Shown here: piece after piece, positions 21,691 through 28,214 of the stretch
Numbering within the stretch: the stretch's first letter is position 1
How the letters are laid out: every line of letters starts with the position of its first letter
Notes under the pieces: generated by a model
What the model was told of the DNA's origin: nothing
Database searches by the model: none
The model's input: only the letters and a program-made list of their open reading frames with translations
Program-made: the position numbers and the translations under genes
DNA from: Larix sibirica
Taxonomy: Eukaryota; Streptophyta; Pinopsida; Pinales; Pinaceae
Direction of reading: 5' to 3'
NCBI GenBank assembly: GCA_004151065.3
Contig: NWUY0303998041.1
Coordinates: forward strand, 10,529 to 38,742
DNA length: 28,214 nucleotides

Positions 21691-23180
21691 TACTTGACGA
21701 TATGTGAGCTTATATTAAAAATTGAAACCAATGATGTTCGGTCAAGGAGTAGCAAATAAGGTGAAATGACCAACAAAAACTTTACCGCTTGCGAAGATAA
21801 AAACATATTTCATGTTGTTATCACCGGTAGTGTTTTTGGAAAGCTGTAGCTTACTACAGTAGCCCAACTCTTCATGCATTAACACACCATCCTCCAGCTT
21901 TACAGAGCATTAGCATACCCACTATCTGAATGGTTCAAACCTGCAATACAAATAGTTGTTTCCCAACGAGTGTCAACACTAGAGATTGAAATATAAAACT
22001 TCTTCAAGCCCTGATTAACTTTTGCAGGTTGCGTAATTGAATAAATGATTTTGAATAATTGCTTTCGCGATTCCTGCACTGAATAAATTTATCATTTTCA
22101 ACACTTTCCAACAATGACACAAGATACTCATGCTAATACAAAATTCATTATTCTATGCAATGAATTTTTCATACCTGGGATTAAAATAATCCACTATCCC
22201 AAAGTAAACCTGTGATGGTTTATCCTGTTTGTGCAGTCATCAAAGCAACTTTAGTAAAATAAAAGTTGGGGTTTACAAGCAACTTCAGTAAAATAAAACT
22301 TGGGATTTATGGGGTACATGAATCTATAAACGAACTTCAACAGTCATTTCACAACAAGGTGAAATAAACATAAAAAAGAGACTTAAGTATGAGCTGAGAA
22401 GATTAACAGCTCAAACATAATAACTTCAAATATATTAGGCATGTTGTCACATTATCAGTGTAGCCTAAATAGTCCACATTGTCCACTTACAAATTTTAGA
22501 TGTCATGGCTCAAAAAAAACTTAATAACCACCATCAATCCAATTTTAAATCCAGATCTATCAAGCAGAGAGGGATCAAACTTCTTGAGATGAATTTTTTT
22601 AATCATTTAATTCCATGTCAGGTGTTAATTCCTTCATGTTAAATGATTAAAAACTTACGACTCAAAAAATTTGATCCCTCTAGGTGCTTGATAGATTAGG
22701 GTTTAGGATGGATCCCTGTAGGTTCTTCATCGATAAGAGTTTAAGATGGAACTATGCAGGTTTTAATTGTTTTAACTTGTGTAAAATTTAAAATTAAGCC
22801 AACATGCCTAATAGTATTTTTCTGTTAAGTATGTACATTGTTTTACATGACAACTTCTTCCACATGTTGTGCTGTAGAAAGTGATGAAACAATTCATTTT
22901 TTACATATTTTGGAAGGGCACAACTCAATGTGGATGACATCATTACCACAAAACCCCACTAATGGAATTTAGACATCCCCTAATGAAGACTAACAGTAAA
23001 AGCCCATTAGTTCACCGTTGCATGTCTTGAATAAAAGACAAACCATACCTTATACAGAGGTTGGTAACAATACAGTAGCACATCGACTTAACCAAACAAA
23101 AAATGAACATCGAGTTATCAAAGTGCAGAATGGTCTCCCCAAAATTACTTAAAAGAAAAAAGCAGAGCCTTCAAATATGT

Positions 23181-23228
23181 TGCTTCTAAATAGTTAACTG
23201 CCTTTGCTTCTAAATTGTTAACTGCCTT
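23181..23228. repeat. 24-base tandem pair, copy B only
   Basis: TGCTTCTAAAT.GTTAACTGCCTT occurs twice in a row. Copy A has it once (about 9600-9625). Confidence 0.9.
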
Positions 23229-24704
23229 TCATACAAGTGTACACTGGTGGTTATTCTTTTTAGAGATCCTAGAGGGAGATATTTTACATCATCTACAGTT
23301 GCATTTGTGTTGTTGCTTTGATGCTGTGCTTCAGGCAAAAACAGACTATTATTATATATATGGATACTATGGATGAAGGTTTTCTACAAGTTCAACTACT
23401 AGTGTCGATAGTGACTATGTCGATATCAATGGTTGCAATCCCAACTAAAAATAGACAATTCTAGCAACAGGTTCAATGAGGCCCATACACACCATGTTTT
23501 CGTTTTTTTCTCTATAGCTTTGGAATTGCTACTTCCAATTATAGAGGTGTATGGCAATTTCATCAGTTTAAGCTGACATCTCAATTGTGCAAGCAGTTTG
23601 AATTTTATATTTAACTACACTAAATTTCATCTAATAGAGCACCTGATGCACATTGAGATAGAGATTGTTTAATGATGAAGACTAGTGAAAGCAAGCAATG
23701 TTGTTGGAATATCAGAAAACCTATTGTTGGTCATGCATACCTAATAAATGATCCAATAATACATTTTAAACAGGTTGCTTGCAAGCTCATGTAAACACAA
23801 CATCAGCCTTCAGTGGGGGTCATTCAAAAATCAATACCCTGAAAACCATATGCAATACTCTTAAGTTGAGTCCCATAAAATATTGTTTGATTGCCAACCT
23901 CAATATTTACTAAAAGCAATCATCTCTAGTGTAAGGTATTCAATCTACGCCTCCAATAACGCATACAAAAAGTAAATATTTTTACAAATACTTCCATGAA
24001 TGTGCACCTATATACTTGTCACTCATTGCTCCTTGCACAAGAAGCTGAAAAGTACCATATAGTCCTTTTCTTGACCTTGAAAAGAACCCAAATCTTTGAA
24101 AGAGTGTATAACAAAGTTAAATCTCATAACCTAAACTCACAAATAAATAAAACAACAAAAATAGAAGATTAACCCAATTTGCTTGTATAATTGTTGAGGT
24201 AAAGCACCATTCCTCAATACAAAGTTAATGGTCAGAACCTAACATCAATTTCAAAAATAAATGAACCAACAAAAGTAGCATCGTGCTACCAAAATTTCCA
24301 AAATTAAGGCGAACACACATGTATAAATCCTAAAATCCTGTCACAATATTACATAGAAGAACATGGGTATGTTTGGTACCGGTCGACTCATAAGTACTTT
24401 TGAAAATTCACCAAATTTCATACTACTGCCGAATTTTCATACAGCAAATGCAAATACGACAGAAATTTGCTACTATGGATCTAAGATTAAAATAGATCTA
24501 TGCTTCTGTATAAACTAATCCAAGACTCAACTCTCTCTTGGCTTGAAAAAGTTTTGAAATCTCCAAGACGTTTGAACAAGAAGCTTGGCTTGCAGGAAAC
24601 TTTAGGGGAGACTCTAGTGGATGGTGCAATTCTCTAGGGTTTCCTCAGGCTGATGTCTTTTCTGTCAGACCTGAGTATGTTTGAAGGTTTGTCAAGTGCT
24701 TTCG

Positions 24705-26263
24705 ATGGAAGAAGAGCTATTAGATTACGGGGAGGATGATCACATCACGTCCCAGGTGGCTTTTCGCACTAAGGAAGAGCTGTTAAAGTTATGGACCTCC
24801 AGAGTCATTAGTGTTGGGGCTAATAAACATCCGAATGATCGGACTGAGTTTGCACGAGACTCTCCTGGAATTGACACGATCTCATATCACACAGTTGCTA
24901 CGCAGACTGTAATCTCTGGTTTTCCCACAGAAGCATCTGGTACTATTCATTCTCCATTTCTTGATCCAGAATCTGTGACCGTGTCTCTACAACCAAATAA
25001 CCTAAACCCTCATTCCATGCGATGGAAGGCAAGACGTATTAGGGAAATATTGGAAAAACCCGAAGATGGTGCTGAGTATTGATATAGGTCTAGACAGAGT
25101 GGAAGCTTTAAGCATTCATGCCATGGTAGGGAAGCTTAAGGGGAAGTTTGTGTCGAGGGTGTCTCTGCGGAGCTGAATAGAAAAAAAATGGAAGTCAATC
25201 CTTGGCTAGATGCTGCAATTCCATCTGTTGGTACATGGATGGCTCTGTTTTGAGTTCAAAGCGCCACAAGACTTGGAAATGATATTGAATCAAGCCTAGC
25301 TTTGGGGGTCATCCAACCTGGTTCAGAAGCAGCGGAAGTCCACTTTCAACCCCCAAACGAAACCTTTTGTGGTGCAACATATCTGGGTTCTCTTCCCAGG
25401 CTTCCATATCGAACATTGGTCTGAGGGGCTTTGAAGTCACTCGCTAATTTGATTGGAAACTTTGTGGCCGTGGAGGAAGATTTCATGTCTGTAGAAGACA
25501 AGAGGGTAGCACGGGTACTGGTTGAGCTGGATTTGAGCAAAGGCCTTCACACAGAGGTGGAAGTGGAATGGGGATGTGGTAGTTTCATCCAATCTCTAGA
25601 CTACTACCGAATGCCCTTCCGTTTCTCTTCTTGTCGTATGCCCGGTCACCTTTGGCACGAATGCACGGATCAAAGAAAAAAGCCTTTTAAAAAAGAATGG
25701 CAGAAAAAACTCCAGTCCCGAACTGTTCGAGTTCTGGTTGAGGTTGTTGACTGCGTAACATCTGAAAGGTTTAACTTTTCGTTGGAAAAAGGAGATGTGT
25801 TTAAACTTAAAGTGAGGGCCACATCTGTGAAAGAGATGCCGATGCAGAATGCCATGTCACCAACCCTTGACATGAGTGCAAAGGAAGCTACCATATCCTG
25901 TAAGAAATCTCTTTTAACTCACTCTTTTAACGAGAACATTCTTTCCACTACTACAAATCTTTTCATGAGTTTGAAATTATAACTGCTCCCTTCATCTCGT
26001 CTACTGAAGAAATTCTAACTGCTCCCTTCACCTCTATCATTGACACCCAGGCCCGAGAAGACCCTTTCCCCGTTGAGGTTAGGCTCTCTCCTAAAGAAGA
26101 AAAATCAATAACCACTTTCTCCTATCATCTCAGACCTAGAAAAAACCCTGACTTAGCGGATCTAGGAGTGGTTGCAGGGGACAGGCCATTGTCATGGAAA
26201 CTCCTTCCCAGGCTGGCAAAAAGTTCTTATATCAAAAGAAAAACTGAGCTTCCAAGGAAGTAA
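24705..26263 (+). pseudogene. LINE 2 ORF1 (DUF4283 + degenerate CCHC), broken
   Basis: ATG 24705 starts MEEELLDYGEDDHITSQV and is open to TGA 25080. The DUF4283 segment continues in a different frame from about 25081 (IGLDRVEALSIHAMVG) with stops at 25174, 25207 and 25297. From 25431 a third frame is open to 25980 and carries LIGNFVAVEEDFMS, LVELDLSKGL and the zinc-knuckle region at 25623-25664. There the first Cys is Phe (F-S-S-C-x4-H-x4-C), so the knuckle is lost. The tail returns in another frame from about 25965 to TAA 26261 with TAPF repeated and FSYHLRPRKNP, a counterpart of the YDLR stretch in LINE 1. The role would be RNA binding. The gene is dead. Confidence 0.82.
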
Positions 26264-26330
26264 AAGGAGGTAAGCAAAAAACTATGTACGGGGCCCTTAG
26301 AGCAAATACCCCCTGATCAAAGGTTATCAA

Positions 26331-27330
26331 ATGATCGTGCTCTCATTGAATGTGAGAGGGGTGGGGGTGCCCATAAAAAATGAGCACTCAGAAGATTGTT
26401 CAAAGTATACAATCCGGATGTAATTGTCTTACAGGAAACAATGTGTTCTAGCACAAAATCAATTGAAGTTTTGACACCCTTATTAAAGAACTGGAATTTC
26501 TACGCCCTTGATGTAGTTTGCTTATCTCTGCAAATGCTGTTGTGGAAGGGGAAGCCAAAGTTCTGGGGAAGTCCTTCAAAATCTTCAATCTCTATGGCAC
26601 GTATGTGGATCATCAAACTTTTTGGGAGACACTGAAAAGTCAGGAATCCCTGTGGGGTGAAAATATCATTTTAGGGGGGGATTTCAACTTCACTTTCTCC
26701 CCTCGAGAGGTATGGGGTGAGTCGGCAAGGCCAGACTCTCTATCAGACTATTTCATGCACTATTTTGAATAATTGAAAGTTGAAACTGATAGATGTTGAA
26801 CCGGTTTGTCTAATATCGACTTGGAGGAATGCCCGGACAGGCAGGAACAGAATCTCTAAAAAACTGCATCATTTCTTTATCGCAAAGAAGTTGATTGAGG
26901 AGGTTGGGCAGCGGGCACTATCGTTCATGGGTTGGCACAAGAGGTTCACCAAATCACAATCTGACATTGTTGCAATTGCCAAAGGAAGATCCCAAGCTGC
27001 CAGGTCTTTTCAAGTTTAACCATGCTTGGTTAAAGGATGAGGTTTTTCACTCCATTGTCACTTCGAACTGGAAGCTCTATGACCCTCTCGACAGTGACTG
27101 CAAATGTCTCAGTTTACAAACAATCTAAAGCGGCTGAAAAAGCTAGTAGCAGGATGGGACAAAAAGTGGAACTCTCTTCAATCGAACAGGAAATTTCTCT
27201 CCTTTTTAATAAAAATACTTTTGAGGTCTGTAATGCTGAGGAGTTGGAAACCTTTAAACTTTTGGAGGACAAAGAAAAGAAACTCTTGGAATGGGAAGAA
27301 ACAACCTGGTGTTTATAAAGTAGAATGATT
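26331..27330 (+). pseudogene. LINE 2 ORF2 part 1: AP-type endonuclease, broken
   Basis: ATG 26331 begins MIVLSLNVRGVG, the usual start with the active-site Asn. The frame shifts near 26380 to NPDVIVLQET (catalytic Glu codon 26435). It shifts again before 26518 to FKIFNLYGTY and GGDFNFTF (26674-26688), where the metal-site motif is in its family form, unlike LINE 1. TAA 26770 and another shift lead to STWRNARTGRNRISKKLHHF (about 26815-26880). FKFNHAWL follows near 27014 and the coiled-coil-like linker ends about 27318. At least five frame changes make this the most scrambled part of LINE 2. The order of motifs is still that of the LINE endonuclease. Confidence 0.8.
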
Positions 27331-28214
27331 TGGTTGGTTGAAGGAGATAGCAATCAAAAGAAATTCACAATTTCACTTCTCATAGGAAGGCTGTGAATAG
27401 TATTTTTAAGCAGTGGATAAACCTGATGGAACTAAAGATTTTTTGTTTCAAGATCTTGTAGAAGCTAGGATGTCACACTTTTGGACCTTATTCAAGGAAT
27501 TTAAAGATTCGCAGGTCGTGGAATAGCTGAGAGTCATCCAGCATTTTCCCAGGTTTTTTTATGAAGCTATGAATGATAGTTTGGAGGTGATTGTCACTAA
27601 GGAGGAGTTGAAGGGTGTCATGTCATCCTTTAAAAAGTCAAAGAGTCCAGGGTCCGATGGCTGGACAGTGGAGTTTTAACTTGGATTCGATGATTTGCTA
27701 GAGGGTGAGATCCCAAGGGTGGTTAATGAATCCAGGATTTCTGGTAAAGTGCTGGGAGCTATAAACACAACATTTATAGCATTAATTCCAAAATAAAATG
27801 ATGCAGTCAATTTTGAAATCTATAGACCCATTTCTCTCTGCAATCTTATTTATAAAGTCATTTCAAAGGTTACAGCAAATAGGATCAAACGTATGTTGTC
27901 TTCCTTCATTTATGACAGATACATGATAATGTTGGAACGACTCAGGAAGGCATCCAAGGGCATCCATTCCATAAAGTTAAATAAAATCTTGCAATTGTCT
28001 TAAAAATTGACTTGCCAAAGGCCTATGACAAAGTCAACTTGACTTTTCTTAGACCGGTCCTTCTTCAGTTGGGTATGGGATTGAATACAATTAATTTGGG
28101 TTTTAATCTAATAGACAGATCCATGATGATGTTGGAACGACTCAGGAGGGCATCCAAGGGCATCCATTCCATAAAGTTAAATAAAATCTTGCAATTGTCT
28201 TAAAAATTGACTTG
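27331..28214 (+). pseudogene. LINE 2 ORF2 part 2: reverse transcriptase, N-terminal half, broken
   Basis: After IWLVEGDSN near 27330 the frame from 27593 reads VTKEELKGVMSSFKKSKSPG, then a TAA at 27677, LIPK-TAA (27794), and YRPISLCNLIYKVISKV (about 27820-27870). These are the RT fingers motifs. After SSFI the expected Q-x-G-F-x-x-x-R block is missing. A 101-base segment (27914-28014) leads in another frame into motif A, KIDLPKAYDKVN (Asp codon 28009), and LLQLGMGLN. Instead of motif B there follows a second copy of the 101-base segment at 28114. The window ends there, so the rest cannot be judged. Confidence 0.8.
27914..28214. repeat. 101-base direct repeat at offset 200 inside the RT
   Basis: 27914-28014 and 28114-28214 are identical except at three positions (A/C, A/G and A/G), all in the first 40 bases. 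The offset is exactly 200. The second copy reaches the last base of the window, so the repeat may be longer and the unit may be a full 200-base tandem. Confidence 0.95.

Larger units (their letters stand above)
20291..25450 (+). repeat. Direct repeat, copy B (about 5.2 kb)
   Basis: Matches copy A (6214-11756) in order and orientation. It lacks LINE 1 at its left edge. It has one 48-base unit (22954-23001) where A has four. It carries its own 24-base tandem pair (23181-23228) and lacks the A-only stretch near 8030-8215. At 25450 the homology stops, but LINE 2 continues without a break. Confidence 0.93.
24604..28214 (+). mobile_element. LINE 2: inactive plant non-LTR retrotransposon, right end outside window
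   Basis: A second LINE of the same general class as LINE 1 but a different family. Protein-level similarity is limited to the domain motifs, and the ORF1 N-termini differ. The order is leader, ORF1, endonuclease, RT up to motif A, then the window ends. It has many frameshifts and stops. The 5' end is placed at TTAGGGGAG by analogy with LINE 1 and is uncertain. Confidence 0.82.

Noticed and set aside
6214-25450. Copies A and B as the two LTRs of one giant LTR retrotransposon, with 11757-20290 as the internal region
   Set aside because: The ends are not TG...CA, there is no primer-binding site or polypurine tract at the inner edges, both copies end in the middle of a LINE ORF1, and LINE 2 continues without interruption after copy B.
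1-28214. tRNA, rRNA or other structured RNA genes
   Set aside because: I saw no convincing A-box/B-box pair or cloverleaf, and no rRNA-like GC-rich conserved stretch on either strand. The 18098 match is to a tRNA 3' end complement only.

Overview
The window looks like repeat-rich, AT-rich intergenic DNA from a plant nuclear genome. The evidence is two decayed plant-type non-LTR retrotransposons (LINEs) with a DUF4283/CCHC ORF1 and an endonuclease–reverse transcriptase–RNase H ORF2, plus very low gene density. The style of the LINEs and the long gene-poor stretches make a gymnosperm the best guess, but that is inference. No intact gene was found. Everything recognisably coding is a relic.

Layout. 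(1) 31-6213 is LINE 1, nearly full length and heavily broken: ORF1, then endonuclease, RT, zf-RVT and RNase H, and an A-rich/(ATT)n end. (2) 6214-11756 is repeat copy A: about 4.7 kb of gene-free DNA followed by the first ~0.8 kb of a second LINE, which is cut off at 11756. (3) 11757-20290 is single-copy within the window. It holds a two-exon minus-strand gene relic, scattered short duplications, a possible LTR-retrotransposon primer-binding site and an isolated RNase H relic. (4) 20291-25450 is repeat copy B, collinear with copy A. (5) Here LINE 2 does not stop. It runs on from 25451 through the rest of ORF1, the endonuclease and the RT to the window edge, and carries a 101-base segment repeated at an offset of exactly 200.

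How the parts fit. Copies A and B are direct repeats a few percent diverged in the stretch I counted. Both leave the shared sequence at the same LINE position (11756 = 25450). The simplest reading is a head-to-tail tandem duplication of a unit of about 13.7 kb (11757-25450). On that reading 11756/11757 is the junction, and the sequence left of this window should resemble 11757-20290. LINE 1 would have landed at the start of copy A after the duplication, because copy B has no LINE at the matching place. LINE 2 was already dead before the duplication, because both copies share two nonsense codons. I see a well-marked structural history but no new biological system.
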